Origin: CANNBR01 sp964592275
GTDB lineage: Bacteria; Babelota; Babeliae; Babelales; CAIQNR01
Assembly (NCBI GenBank): GCA_964592275.1
Contig: CAZQDJ010000005.1
Coordinates: 1 to 49,376, forward strand
Direction of reading: 5' to 3'
DNA length: 49,376 bases
The notes under the pieces are model-generated. The model had not been told where the DNA came from, did not search any database, and saw nothing but the letters and a program-made list of their open reading frames with translations. The translations under genes and the position numbers were made by a program. Positions 16,964 to 26,286 of this stretch are shown here, piece after piece. How positions within the stretch are numbered: position 1 is the first letter of the stretch; each line of letters starts with the position of its first letter.

Positions 16964-18610
16964 TTACTTACCGCTGCCACCCATGCCAAGACGAGAAATA
17001 AAGTATTTAATATCATCATCACCAAATCTTATACCAGCACCAAAGTAGGCATTGGCATTATGTTTACTGATGAAGTCATCAGCACCGAAAGCAAAGTAAA
17101 GATTTCGCAAGAAGAAGACACGGTTAAGCCATTTAAAGTGAGGGCGCTCATCGTCAATTCGATCACGTCCTCTCCAGTCAAACGCTTCAAATGTAGTAAC
17201 CCAGCGCAAGTTATCAGTACCGAATGGAATATCGTAATCAACCCCAACACCAAAGGTACTTTCAAAAATACCGAATCTGAATGCGAGATCCTGGAATACT
17301 TTACCAAACTGTATACCATACTTGAGTGTATCTCGTTCAAGCACTGTTTCATACATTCTTGGAGCAAAGAACAACTTAAAGTTGTCATCTATAAGCATTT
17401 GGTTCTGATTATAGATGAAATCATTTTGATCATACCATGAACGCAAATATTCTTTTCGCTTTACCGTACCTTTTGTAGACCCTGAAACTTCCAAGACATA
17501 AAAACGATCTTCGCTTGGATGAATGCGAATATCTAAATAGCCCTTTGTATCTTTATGTTCAAAATGTTCTGCTGGGGCATACATATTTTCGCCATGCGCA
17601 TCGAAGACGATCCCGAGACTTTCAACTTTTGCAAAATAATTCTTAAGCCCTTGCACTGCTGATTTTAGATCATTGTATGTTTGGTCTTCATTAACCAATT
17701 TACCTAATAAACCCTTACCTTGATCGATTTTAGTAGCGACATGTCCAATGCTTTTAAATCCATCTCGTGTTTCATATGCTGCTTGTTGAATAGCATCTGC
17801 GGTTGATTCAAGAGTGTTTGCCATTTTATCAAAATCGCGATCGAAAGCGCGGGAAATTTTTTCTACACTTGCTTGGAATGAAGGAAGTACATCAACTTCA
17901 AGTTTTTGCGCAACACGACGAATGTCATCTTGTATTCCAGGAACCCCTTCACGAAGGTCGTGTGCAAGTGCACGAATATCTTGAATAATAGCGTTTACAT
18001 CAGTTTCATTGTTTCCTACAATGCGATCAACGCCTTCTGAAAATGAAGCGATTTTTTCAGCTGCTTTTCCAAGATTTTCAAACATCATACGCAACTGAGC
18101 CTTTGACTCAGCACCACCTAATGAATCTTTTACTGTTGCAGTAATATCATCCACATTTGTTGCGATTTTTTTAAACTGTTGCAACAACTCGTCAATAGAA
18201 ACAGGCGCTTTACCAGGAGTGCCTAATGGCTGACCACTGCCCAATGAAGGCAATAAAGGATCGCCTGGTGTAATTTCAAGATATTTTACCCCAAGTAAAC
18301 CATCTTGTCTGACAATTGCATACGCATCAGAACGCAACTGATAATTTTTATTAACCATAATTTCTGCAACAGCTTGGTAAGCATCTTGTCCTTGGGCTAA
18401 ATTGATAGATTCAACCCAACCAACTTTTACACCTGCGATCTTAACATCAGCTTTGCGAGCCAACCCAGAAACATCTTTAAAGTACACAACTTGAGGACGA
18501 AAACTTGCAGTATCTAGCCGAAACACACCAATCTGAAATGTCATATAAAAGAAGATTCCAAGCGCTGCTATTACAAATATACCGACACCGGTCTCTGGAT
18601 TTATGCGCAT
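16964..18610 (-). CDS. MCE (MlaD-like) lipid-transport protein with beta-rich C-terminal domain
   Basis: The 548-aa product has an N-terminal membrane anchor (GVGIFVIAALGIFFYMTF), then an MCE domain (about residues 38-120: VVYFKDVSGLARKADVKIAG and GLLGVKYLEITPGDP). A helical, coiled-coil-like stretch (about 140-330) follows. The C-terminal 200 residues are rich in alternating aromatic strands (LAFRFGIFESTFGVGVDYDI, LYFAFGADDF, NAYFGAGIRFG) that resemble outer-membrane barrel strands. MCE proteins form hexameric rings or tubes that move lipids between inner and outer membrane. The barrel-like tail would let this one span the periplasm, which is inference. The start lies 11 bp after the gspK stop; its GAGG ribosome-binding site overlaps that stop, so it is the last gene of the gspF-K operon. 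No MlaE/MlaF partner is in the window. Confidence 0.85.
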   Translation of the reverse strand: MRINPETGVGIFVIAALGIFFYMTFQIGVFRLDTASFRPQVVYFKDVSGLARKADVKIAGVKVGWVESINLAQGQDAYQAVAEIMVNKNYQLRSDAYAIVRQDGLLGVKYLEITPGDPLLPSLGSGQPLGTPGKAPVSIDELLQQFKKIATNVDDITATVKDSLGGAESKAQLRMMFENLGKAAEKIASFSEGVDRIVGNNETDVNAIIQDIRALAHDLREGVPGIQDDIRRVAQKLEVDVLPSFQASVEKISRAFDRDFDKMANTLESTADAIQQAAYETRDGFKSIGHVATKIDQGKGLLGKLVNEDQTYNDLKSAVQGLKNYFAKVESLGIVFDAHGENMYAPAEHFEHKDTKGYLDIRIHPSEDRFYVLEVSGSTKGTVKRKEYLRSWYDQNDFIYNQNQMLIDDNFKLFFAPRMYETVLERDTLKYGIQFGKVFQDLAFRFGIFESTFGVGVDYDIPFGTDNLRWVTTFEAFDWRGRDRIDDERPHFKWLNRVFFLRNLYFAFGADDFISKHNANAYFGAGIRFGDDDIKYFISRLGMGGSGK

Positions 18611-18621
18611 CGTTTACTACC

Positions 18622-19746
18622 TCATAACCAATATATTTTTTTCATTGAAAAGGATTCTCCATCACCAATTGCTGCTCTTTCAAGGATAACAAAAAGTTTT
18701 TGCGTTATCCGTCCAACTTTTCCATAACATAGCACAGAAAACTGACGTGGCTCAAATTTTGTACTTAAGAAGGGAATAAGCTCCTTAGGTAAAGACTCAA
18801 AATCAATTTTATAGAATGGCTTTAAGTATGTGTCCCAATCCTTTTGCCATGAGATTTTATCAAGCTGAACTTTTTCAAGTAACTCATCAATTTCTTTCTC
18901 AAAATCTTTTTGATTCGTCACATCACGTGACTTACTTTTTAAAAGAAGTTGTAACGAAGAAGAAAGAACCCAAGGGGTTATGCGATACGAATCAGTTGAA
19001 ACAGTAAACAAGTCCGCAAGAAATATTTTAGGTTTTTTTTCTTCTTTGTCTTTCGATTCTTCTTGAGTATCTTGCTCGCCAAAGGCAGAACCATTTGGTA
19101 AATAAAAAAGATAATTTTTAAAATCTTCAAGCGATTTACCCTGCAAAAGTTGCGTAACCTCAATTAATGGGTCTTGTCGTTTTTTTAAAAATTCTTGTAG
19201 TGGTTCAAACATATTTTTGTTACCAGTGAATGGCTTTGAAGCTTCTCCTAATTGTTTAAAAAGCTCTTCTGGCGAAGCCTGAGCTATTTTTTTAAATTCA
19301 TGTTTCTCAAAATCATAGAGATTATTAACATTCAATTTTCCATCTTCACAGGTAATACACAGGCTTAATTCTGCATCAATGCCATCAATGTCATATTTTA
19401 ATACAAATTTTTGCCAACGCCCTTGCACTGAAAGAATTGTTCGTAACAAACTTTTTGCATGCTCAGCAGCTTCTTTTACTGTATCTTTTTTTTCTTCAAG
19501 TTTAATTATTTTTTGATCTTTCTGTTTTTCAAAATGAATATCATGCAAAGAAAGTTGGGCAATCGCAATAGAAACACCAGACAGCGCTAATTGGCGAGCT
19601 TTTTCTTTCTCAATGTTTATCGGTATAAAAGCATTATAAAGACGCGCTTGAAAGAAAATCTGCGTCACCACAATCGTACTTATTGAAAGAATCATAATCG
19701 TCAAAAGAAGAATATATCCTGGTTGCTTACTTGTATATATCATCAT
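18622..19746 (-). CDS. gspK: T2SS minor pseudopilin GspK
   Basis: GspK caps the tip of the type II secretion pseudopilus. The 374-aa product is long, as is typical of GspK. It has a prepilin-like N-terminus (QPGYILLLTIMILSISTIVV) and the segment EKARQLALSGVSIAIAQLSL that follows the hydrophobic helix in this family. ELSLCITCEDGKLNVNNL resembles the 'DExGKxNLN' segment at the start of the GspK domain. The residue at +5 after the presumed cleavage glycine is not Glu, which is normal for GspK. Its ATG overlaps the gspJ stop by 4 bp, so translation is coupled. The identification rests on position and these motifs. Confidence 0.85.
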   Translation of the reverse strand: MMIYTSKQPGYILLLTIMILSISTIVVTQIFFQARLYNAFIPINIEKEKARQLALSGVSIAIAQLSLHDIHFEKQKDQKIIKLEEKKDTVKEAAEHAKSLLRTILSVQGRWQKFVLKYDIDGIDAELSLCITCEDGKLNVNNLYDFEKHEFKKIAQASPEELFKQLGEASKPFTGNKNMFEPLQEFLKKRQDPLIEVTQLLQGKSLEDFKNYLFYLPNGSAFGEQDTQEESKDKEEKKPKIFLADLFTVSTDSYRITPWVLSSSLQLLLKSKSRDVTNQKDFEKEIDELLEKVQLDKISWQKDWDTYLKPFYKIDFESLPKELIPFLSTKFEPRQFSVLCYGKVGRITQKLFVILERAAIGDGESFSMKKIYWL

Positions 19747-20756
19747 CGTGCAGCCCCCTGCGGTTGCGGAATCCCCCCATGCAAAAACATACGATCAGTC
19801 TCAGCCTGTCCTGCTTTTCTTTGTTGAAGCTCGTTTTTTGAAGGTAAACTAGTCGCTCCTTTAACAATTATCGGTTGATATCCAGCGCACGTACAAAACA
19901 AAAACTCAAAAGAATGAATGCGCTTTCTTTCATCATTCATAAAAATCTTGACCGAACAAAAAGCTGGAATTTCTGGTGTTTCATATTTTTTCTTTTCGTC
20001 ATCAGAAAGCTTTTTCCATTCATCAACGAGCATGTAGATGCGAGACTTCTCTTCATCATCTTTCTTTGTGTCTTTTGAAATGTCTTTTGGTTGCTGTTGC
20101 CCTGCTGATTGAGCCTTTTCAGGTTCTTTTTTTTCGATCTTTTCTACAAAAAATTCAAACTTAATGTTTTCAATATCTCGTGCAATTTCATAACTGCGTA
20201 TTGGTTTTTGACCAGATTTAATCGTCTCTTTTTTTGTTGCCGCTTCAAATTTTTTTAAAAAAAGCTCTTCAGATTCTTGCCGGAGCAACAGCAGCTTTCC
20301 CTGATTTTCTGGATCTGCAACTACTCGATAGGCAACACGCACTGCGCGCGGCGATGGTTGTTGGTATACCGATAAAGGGTTCGTGCTTACAAAACTCAAA
20401 ATTTTAACAAATCCACGATCATCACTCTCAAAGGAAAATGTTTTGAAAGCATTATCCTGCTCGTGCTTCTCCGATGAATGATCTTCTTTCTTCTTTACTG
20501 CAGCTCCCTTATCTTCCGACGCTGAAGATTCTTCCTCTTCATCTTTTTCTGTAATACGAGGAGCAAACATACCAGAAAAATCTGTTTCAAACTGCTGCTG
20601 CATCAATGCAACACGGCGTTCCATGCTACTTACGCTTACCACGCGCGATAAAATGCCATTTGTTTGTGAAAGACTTTCAAAAAGAATGAGCGCTATCATG
20701 GAACTAATTAAAAGACCAAAGGTAACTTCTATAAGAGAAAATCCTTTTTGCATCAT
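19743..20756 (-). CDS. gspJ: T2SS minor pseudopilin GspJ
   Basis: A 337-aa prepilin-type protein with a class III signal: KGFSLIEVTFGLLISSMIAL, cleaved after the Gly and with Glu at +5. It forms part of the GspI-J-K tip that starts pseudopilus assembly. It is longer than the usual 200-240 aa because of charged low-complexity inserts (EKDEEEESSASEDKGAAVKK near residue 70, and a Lys/Glu-rich stretch around 210-240). It overlaps both gspI and gspK by 4 bp (ATGA style). Order F-G-H-I-J-K supports the J call. Confidence 0.87.
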   Translation of the reverse strand: MMQKGFSLIEVTFGLLISSMIALILFESLSQTNGILSRVVSVSSMERRVALMQQQFETDFSGMFAPRITEKDEEEESSASEDKGAAVKKKEDHSSEKHEQDNAFKTFSFESDDRGFVKILSFVSTNPLSVYQQPSPRAVRVAYRVVADPENQGKLLLLRQESEELFLKKFEAATKKETIKSGQKPIRSYEIARDIENIKFEFFVEKIEKKEPEKAQSAGQQQPKDISKDTKKDDEEKSRIYMLVDEWKKLSDDEKKKYETPEIPAFCSVKIFMNDERKRIHSFEFLFCTCAGYQPIIVKGATSLPSKNELQQRKAGQAETDRMFLHGGIPQPQGAAR

Positions 20757-21169
20757 GATTTTTTCTCTCTATCTGGAGGAGGAGTAAAGCCATAACTAAT
20801 AATTTCTTGCAGACGCTCATTCCCTTGTTGAGACCACGACCCACTAGCTTTCCTCTGATACAATCCTTTAAATCGAGCAAGATCCGAAGCCCCTGATAGT
20901 TCTTTTTGCTCATAGACAAGAGCAAGATCAAAGTCTTCATTACGACTTTCTAATCTTGTCTTCCCTTTTTTTAAAGGTTGTTTTAAGGTAGAAATCATTA
21001 CTAATTTTATCGGATAAAAACGGTCAATACGAAGAGTATTAATGACCACACGACGAAATGAATTACTTTGAAGCGCCAGCAATCCGGTCAACATAACCCC
21101 AATGACGACCAACGCCATCACCACTTCAATAAAAGCAAATCCGTTACGCAGGGGTTTGGAACTCATCAT
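20753..21169 (-). CDS. gspI: T2SS minor pseudopilin GspI
   Basis: A prepilin-type protein of about 138 aa starting MMSSKPLRNGFAFIEVVMAL, with cleavage after the Gly and Glu at +5. The open frame extends to 21253, but the ATG pair at 21164-21169 places the signal at the normal distance. It overlaps the end of gspH, as is common in these operons. GspI is the core of the tip complex that binds GspJ and GspK. No clear ribosome-binding site is visible, so it probably relies on coupling to gspH. Confidence 0.85.
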   Translation of the reverse strand: MMSSKPLRNGFAFIEVVMALVVIGVMLTGLLALQSNSFRRVVINTLRIDRFYPIKLVMISTLKQPLKKGKTRLESRNEDFDLALVYEQKELSGASDLARFKGLYQRKASGSWSQQGNERLQEIISYGFTPPPDREKKS

Positions 21170-21719
21170 ATGTTTTAAACTGCATGGTAAAAGGGTTAAG
21201 AACGAGACCAATTTTTTTACCTTCATTGAGATCTGTCTGATTTTTTGTATCAACCATATTAATGATTACTTCTTGCGCTAGTCCGCCAGGAAGTACAAAA
21301 AACCAAACCGCATTTTTTGTTTGTGTTCGAGAAGAAAGCTCATCAGCCCCTTGCACAAAAAATTGTTGTATCTCAAATGTCTCAGGCCATAAAGGAGCCG
21401 TAGGTGCGTACTGCACAACTACTGGAGCAAATACCAAGCCTCCTTGAGGATCAGTTTGACTTGCTTCTTGTTCCAACAAAACTTTGCGCTGAGAAAGATC
21501 AAACACAATTTTCTGAACTTTCTGAGTAGTAAGCCCTCGCTGCCACGCTTCTGCCATAAAGGTATTCAGTGAGGTAACAAATGCTTTTTGTTCGTAAAAA
21601 GGCCTTCGTTTAAAAAGGTTTGGGATGGCAACTGCAGCCACAAGACCAAAAATTGCCATCACAAACACTAATTCTATAAGCGAAAAACCTGGGTAGTTTT
21701 TGTTATAATGACCAAACAC
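21144..21719 (-). CDS. gspH: T2SS pseudopilin GspH
   Basis: A 191-aa prepilin with the N-terminal signal YPGFSLIELVFVMAIFGLVA: cleavage after Gly, Phe at +1, Glu at +5, followed by VAIPNLFKRR. GspH joins the tip complex to the GspG fibre. The rest is consistent with the GspH beta-sandwich (for example WQRGLTTQKVQKIVFDLSQR). It overlaps the end of gspG by 17 bp and gspI at its 3' end. FimT-type pilins share this fold, but the operon context favours GspH. Confidence 0.85.
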   Translation of the reverse strand: MFGHYNKNYPGFSLIELVFVMAIFGLVAAVAIPNLFKRRPFYEQKAFVTSLNTFMAEAWQRGLTTQKVQKIVFDLSQRKVLLEQEASQTDPQGGLVFAPVVVQYAPTAPLWPETFEIQQFFVQGADELSSRTQTKNAVWFFVLPGGLAQEVIINMVDTKNQTDLNEGKKIGLVLNPFTMQFKTYDEFQTPA

Positions 21720-22149
21720 TTATCCACTCTTCTTGCGGACTATCTTCTCCATGCGCTCCCCAAGAATACAGCTCATACGGATGCGCTCCACCGGGAGTAC
21801 GTTCATAGGCGAAGTCTTGCTTCCAACCATCTTGAGGAATATGTTTCTCACCGTCTATTTCTACTGGTTTAACATACGGGCCATCCCATCCTCGTGTTCC
21901 TTCTGGCGCATTAACCAAATCATCTAATGTCTCTGGGTATCTGTTTGGCTGTACTTCTGAGTAATACACATCAATAGCTTGACTAATCACGCGCAAACTT
22001 GATTTTGTCGTCGATACTTTTGCTTTTCGCACTGCAGCGGTAATACCTGCCCCTGCAGTGGCCATAAGCAACCCAACAATCAGCATATAGAACACCAATT
22101 CCATAATACTAAATCCAGGTTTAAGTGACTGTTGCCTAAAAGACATCAT
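21703..22149 (-). CDS. gspG: T2SS major pseudopilin GspG
   Basis: GspG polymerises into the pseudopilus that pushes substrates through the secretin. The 148-aa product has the prepilin signal KPGFSIMELVFYMLIVGLLM (Glu at +5) and the GspG C-terminal pattern: RYPETLDDLV, GWDGPYVKP, DGWKQDFAYERTPGGAHPYE and LYSWGAHGEDS. This includes the Ca-binding-loop region. AAGGAAT lies just before the start. It is the second gene after gspF, separated by 30 bp. Confidence 0.95.
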   Translation of the reverse strand: MMSFRQQSLKPGFSIMELVFYMLIVGLLMATAGAGITAAVRKAKVSTTKSSLRVISQAIDVYYSEVQPNRYPETLDDLVNAPEGTRGWDGPYVKPVEIDGEKHIPQDGWKQDFAYERTPGGAHPYELYSWGAHGEDSPQEEWISVWSL

Positions 22150-22179
22150 TTTATATTCCTTCTTTATTAAAAAACTGGT

Positions 22180-23394
22180 TCATCCAGCCATTTGATTCAT
22201 TTGTGACATAGGCAGCATAATCGAAAGTACAATGAACCCCACAATTACTGAGGTTATCACTGTCATAATAGGACTAATAAGCACCGTAAGATTATCTGCA
22301 AATTCTTCTAATTCTTTTTCGTTTGTACTCCCTACCAACAACAACATCGAGTCAAGTTTACCACTTTGTTCGCCAGTGTTTATAAGATAGGTAGCCATGG
22401 GTGGAAAGATGCCAGTTTGTTTTAGATATTGAGCCATCTGACCTTGTTTAATAATTTTTTCACGAGCTTCTTTGAGTGATTTTTTAAGAACACGATTATC
22501 AACAATGCTCACCACAATATCAAGCGCTTCAGGAAGATTTACCCCTCCTTCTAACAACATCCCTAGAGTTCCACAAAATTGAACAATCGCTCCCGTGCGA
22601 GTAAATAAGGAAATAACAGGAAGACGCAATTTTATTTTATCAATCGTCAGCGCCCCACTTGCTGTCGAAGCCCAATACAAACAGCTAAGAACAATGAAGG
22701 CTATAATTCCAATAAGAAGAAAATAGTGATGAATAATAAAATTTGAAAATCCAATCACCATTCTGGTTGGTAAAGGAAGCTCCATGCCCAAACCTTCAAA
22801 AGTACCTGCTAATTGCGGAACTACCAATACCATTAAGGCACACGAAACGGCAAAAATTAGAGCGAGTTGAATAAGAGGTCCTCGTAACGCACTACTTACT
22901 TTTGATTGGAGCTCCCCTTGACGTTCTAAATAATGAACTAATCGCTCAAGAATAACTTCTAGCTTGCCACTTGCTTCACCAGAACGAACTAATTGCACAT
23001 AAATATTTTCAAACACATAGGGATACTGTTTCAATCCATCAGCAAGCGACTGACCTTCTTTAATGCCATCTTTCACCGTCACTATAATGCGGTTCATTTT
23101 CCCTTCAAATTGCTCTGCCAACAATTCAAGGGCGTGAACCAACTGAATACCAGATCGTAAAAGAACTGCTAACTGTTTGGTAAAAAGAAGTTTTTCTTTA
23201 AGAGGAACTGATGCTTGAAAAAAACGCTGTATAAAATTTTCAGTATTTGCAGCTTTGTATGCAGGAACAATACTGATAGGGAAAAAACCTTGCTGTTGTA
23301 AAAGCTCACGCGCACTACCCAAAGAAGGAGCATCAAGCCTACCCTCTACTTTTTTGCCTACTTTTGAAAAGGCCTGGTAAGAAAAAAGTGCCAT
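22180..23394 (-). CDS. gspF: T2SS inner-membrane platform protein GspF
   Basis: GspF couples the GspE ATPase to pseudopilus assembly in the inner membrane. The 404-aa length is typical. It has an N-terminal cytoplasmic lead (MALFSYQAFSKVGKKVEGRL), two T2SF repeats (KQLAVLLRSGIQLVHALELL; GTLGMLLEGGVNLPEALDIV) and three hydrophobic helices near residues 170-190, 220-240 and 375-395. PilC of type IV pili is a close relative, but the following G-H-I-J-K genes favour T2SS. It is the first gene of the minus-strand operon. gspE, normally next to gspF, is not in this window. Confidence 0.95.
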   Translation of the reverse strand: MALFSYQAFSKVGKKVEGRLDAPSLGSARELLQQQGFFPISIVPAYKAANTENFIQRFFQASVPLKEKLLFTKQLAVLLRSGIQLVHALELLAEQFEGKMNRIIVTVKDGIKEGQSLADGLKQYPYVFENIYVQLVRSGEASGKLEVILERLVHYLERQGELQSKVSSALRGPLIQLALIFAVSCALMVLVVPQLAGTFEGLGMELPLPTRMVIGFSNFIIHHYFLLIGIIAFIVLSCLYWASTASGALTIDKIKLRLPVISLFTRTGAIVQFCGTLGMLLEGGVNLPEALDIVVSIVDNRVLKKSLKEAREKIIKQGQMAQYLKQTGIFPPMATYLINTGEQSGKLDSMLLLVGSTNEKELEEFADNLTVLISPIMTVITSVIVGFIVLSIMLPMSQMNQMAG

Positions 23395-23448
23395 CGTTAA
23401 CCCCTTATTCTACGCTCTTTTTGTCCAAACTTTTCTTTTTTTGTTTCA

Positions 23449-23457
23449 TGCTACACT
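23449..23457 (+). promoter_or_regulatory. Extended -10 promoter upstream of the 23503 gene
   Basis: TGCTACACT (-10 TACACT at 23452-23457), about 45 bp before the start. It matches the TGCTAtAcT pattern of the promoters at 3683 and 8248. The region also separates this gene from the divergent gspF. Confidence 0.4.
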
Positions 23458-23502
23458 ACTCTTTAAGTGTCTCTATTTTACGGTTTCTACAAAGGAGTAT
23501 TG

Positions 23503-24630
23503 ATGAATAAAGAGCTTTCTTTAGCAATTTTAGCATGCATCTTTTTTAGTCATAGTGCAAAACCTGTAACTACGCAACGTCCAGATTCAAACCAGCCTGC
23601 AGAATCAATAATAATTCGCAAAGAACATAAAACGGGGAAAAAACAAACGACACATGCGCAAGAGTCTACTACAAAATTTGTTCTTCTTGATCCTAAAGCG
23701 CCCACCATCACATCACAACCATTCACTGAACCAGTTTTTGCCAACCGCTTTAATAAACAAAAAAATAAAATTAATCTTTTTATCACCAAAATAGATTTTA
23801 CCCGTGACGGTGTTTCTCTTTTTTTGAATCAAACATTCAATAACCGTGATTACGGATCTGAATTTTTACCCTACAGCCTCAGTCACTTGACTCAGTTTTT
23901 AGATTTTGCTCACGCCAACAAACAGTCTCCTGAATTTATCGAAGGAGCATTGCGCCTTTTTAATCAAAAAATAAAAAATGCCCCGTTTCTTACTGCCGCC
24001 TCGCTTGAACGATTTCTCGACAAAGTACATCCTCACTTTGAAGCACACCTTGCTGTAACTCCTTTTAGTCTTTGGCAAGAATCAAAACATCTATTATCTC
24101 AAGCATTTCGAGAAAAATTTTCGTTTGCGCAACAAGACCCTCTTGGTTTTTTTGAATATGTCTCAAAAAATCTAGCACACGAAGTCCAAATAAACATGAT
24201 CACTCCTGAACGAGTACGCGCAACCTGCATGCGCTTCTTAAGTTGTACTACCGACAAAATTATCTGGGCTCCTTCAGACCAAGCAGAAACCTGGCGCTCT
24301 TTTAAAAAAATTGGAAACCATTTTCATACCTTACACCTGAAAAAAGTAATCCCTGATGAATTTGATGCGAATGAATTATATTGGAGCTTGATTGAGCGCT
24401 ACTGCCACTTTTTAAAACTTACCGGTACCAGACTCTCACTTGATACATGCAAGACCATCAAACAAGATCTTGCTGAAAAATCTATTCCTTGGTTGTTACA
24501 AAAAGAACAAGAGTCAGTGCTTGAAACAAAAATGGACCGTCTTACCCTGACAGTCCTAGAAACAGAAGCAAAAATTCAAGCCCATTTGCAAGGCATTATT
24601 ACTGATAAACTTATAGTGCGCGCAGGATAA
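23503..24630 (+). CDS. Secreted protein, unknown function
   Basis: I do not recognise the family. The start at 23503 follows AAAGGAGT and gives a signal-peptide-like N-terminus (MNKELSLAILACIFFSHSA); an in-frame GTG at 23467 would add 12 unlikely residues. The 375-aa product has a polar, Thr/Gln-rich linker (about residues 20-75) and then a mainly helical domain with many aromatic residues. No enzymatic motif is visible. It lies between the two T2SS loci (divergent from gspF), so it could be a T2SS substrate or accessory factor; that is only positional inference. Confidence 0.7.
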   Translation: MNKELSLAILACIFFSHSAKPVTTQRPDSNQPAESIIIRKEHKTGKKQTTHAQESTTKFVLLDPKAPTITSQPFTEPVFANRFNKQKNKINLFITKIDFTRDGVSLFLNQTFNNRDYGSEFLPYSLSHLTQFLDFAHANKQSPEFIEGALRLFNQKIKNAPFLTAASLERFLDKVHPHFEAHLAVTPFSLWQESKHLLSQAFREKFSFAQQDPLGFFEYVSKNLAHEVQINMITPERVRATCMRFLSCTTDKIIWAPSDQAETWRSFKKIGNHFHTLHLKKVIPDEFDANELYWSLIERYCHFLKLTGTRLSLDTCKTIKQDLAEKSIPWLLQKEQESVLETKMDRLTLTVLETEAKIQAHLQGIITDKLIVRAG

Positions 24631-24787
24631 GTTCTTTCTTATGTGCAAATAAACTCAAAAATAGTTGCATTTTTCTAACTCACTATTACACTGCCATTAT
24701 GCTTATTTATTTTAAACACCTTATCTCAATAGACCCTGTAAATAAGCTCATCGCAATCTATGTATTGTGATAATAGTAGCTCTATCA

Positions 24788-24816
24788 TTATAATCAACAT
24801 CGTTTTCTTTTATAAT
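24788..24816 (+). promoter_or_regulatory. Possible promoter for the small 24838 gene
   Basis: TATAAT at 24811-24816 lies about 20 bp before the ATG, with a weak TTATAA 17 bp further upstream. A second TATAAT-like element overlaps 24789-24794. The 207-bp intergenic region before this gene holds no other gene that I can see. Confidence 0.35.
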
Positions 24817-24837
24817 CAGTAACCATAGTGAATATCC

Positions 24838-25092
24838 ATGAAAAAACTTGCTTTCATTTTTACCATTACTTTCTTGTCTTATAGCCCTTTTGCTCAACCT
24901 TCAGCTGCGTTTATATGCACCTTATGGTTGAATGCTGCTGAAAAACGCAAAATGGAACTTGAAAAACAAAGTAAGCAAGAACAAGAAAATAACGCTCCTG
25001 ATTCAACCCTTAAAAAAGAAGAATCATCAACAACACATACTATTTTAAAAAATCTTCAAGAAAATAACTCTACTGATGAAACTACTGCATAA
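24838..25092 (+). CDS. Small exported protein, unknown function
   Basis: An 84-aa protein with a clear signal peptide (MKKLAFIFTITFLSYSPFAQ), then about 60 residues rich in Lys, Glu, Gln, Asn and Thr with no hydrophobic core. The mature part is probably disordered or a short coiled coil. It contains one Cys (AAFICTLWLNAAEKRK). It is convergent with the DUF4143 ATPase gene, whose stop lies 13 bp away. Its small size makes the call tentative, but the signal peptide and promoter-like sequence favour a real gene. Confidence 0.6.
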   Translation: MKKLAFIFTITFLSYSPFAQPSAAFICTLWLNAAEKRKMELEKQSKQEQENNAPDSTLKKEESSTTHTILKNLQENNSTDETTA

Positions 25093-25105
25093 AATTCAAC
25101 AAAAT

Positions 25106-26275
25106 CTAATCTTGCAATACAGTATCCATTTTCCAAAAAGGTAACAATTTTGTTCCCATCAGTTCTCCATTATAATCACCCCCATAAATCAAATACGATT
25201 GCACAGGAACTGCTTCTGCTGCATTTTTTTGTGAAAGATCATAAAAATAACGAACATTTTTTATAAACTCAGGTTGGAATGTTGTACCCGATTTTATTTC
25301 GATAGCTTTTATCTTACCGCCCCATTCACCGATGAGATCAACTTCATGCCCCGTTTTATCACGCCAAAAATAAAGATTTGGAACCTGCGCTCGATTAAAT
25401 CGTCCTTTTAGGATTTCTAAAATAACCATATTCTCGTAAAGCGCTCCTTTAAGATAATGAGACCCTACTTGCAATTCATTGTCCATACCCAATAAATGGC
25501 ATGCAAGCCCTGTATCATTAAAATATAACTTTGGCATCTTAATAAGTCGCTTACTAAAGTTTTTGTAAAATGGCTGAAGAAAAAAAATTATATAACTCGC
25601 CTCAAGTACCGAAAGCCACCTACGTGCAGTCATATTTGAAATACCGCAATCGCTTGCTAAAGAAGTCATATTAAGTAATTGCCCAGTGCGTCCAGCACAC
25701 AATTTCATAAATGTTTGAAAGGTGCTGAGATTTTCTATGTTTATTATTTGACGAACATCACGTTCTACATAGGTATGAAGATAACTTGGAAAAAATTCTC
25801 CAGAAGACATCTGTTTATCATAAAGCCTTGGGTAACCTCCTTTAAAAATATTTTTATTACTATCAGAAGGCATACCAAGTTCTGCTAAACTTAATGGCAA
25901 TAATGTTGTTACTCCAATACGACCCGCTAAGGATTGAGTAATTTTTGCATTCAATAAAAAATTCTGTGAACCAGTTATCACGTAACGCCCCGTTTCTGGA
26001 GATTCATCAACAATTCTTTGTAAATAAGAAAAAAGTTCAGGAACATGCTGCGCTTCATCAAAAATTGCCCCCGACTTATACTTATCCAAAAATGATCGTG
26101 GATCTTGTTTAAATGAGCTTTGCACATCAAAATCTTCAAACGAAACATACGGCAAATGAGAAAAATACGAGCGAGCTAACATCGTTTTTCCTGATTGCCG
26201 GGGACCAGTAATACTAATAACCGGATATATTTTTGAAAAGCGCTCCAAAACAGAAACCAGAAAACGCTTATACAT
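25106..26275 (-). CDS. AAA_14/DUF4143 ATP-binding protein
   Basis: A 389-aa P-loop ATPase. Walker A is GPRQSGKT (residues 24-31), followed by a Walker B-like GAIFDEAQH, a sensor-like TGSQNFLL, and the DUF4143 C-terminal part with FYNDTG-like LYFNDTGLACHLLGM and a nuclease-fold-like WRDKTGHEVDLIGEW with AIEIKSGTTF. The start at 26275 follows AAGGAGC; an extra eight codons are open upstream. The family is widespread, patchily distributed and often multi-copy, with no settled biochemical role. It is often transferred horizontally. Inverted repeats lie directly upstream. Confidence 0.9.
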   Translation of the reverse strand: MYKRFLVSVLERFSKIYPVISITGPRQSGKTMLARSYFSHLPYVSFEDFDVQSSFKQDPRSFLDKYKSGAIFDEAQHVPELFSYLQRIVDESPETGRYVITGSQNFLLNAKITQSLAGRIGVTTLLPLSLAELGMPSDSNKNIFKGGYPRLYDKQMSSGEFFPSYLHTYVERDVRQIINIENLSTFQTFMKLCAGRTGQLLNMTSLASDCGISNMTARRWLSVLEASYIIFFLQPFYKNFSKRLIKMPKLYFNDTGLACHLLGMDNELQVGSHYLKGALYENMVILEILKGRFNRAQVPNLYFWRDKTGHEVDLIGEWGGKIKAIEIKSGTTFQPEFIKNVRYFYDLSQKNAAEAVPVQSYLIYGGDYNGELMGTKLLPFWKMDTVLQD

Positions 26276-26286
26276 GCATAGCTCCT

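Noticed and set aside
16913..17440. Plus-strand 175-codon open frame
   Set aside because: Antisense to the well-supported MCE protein; its composition looks random.
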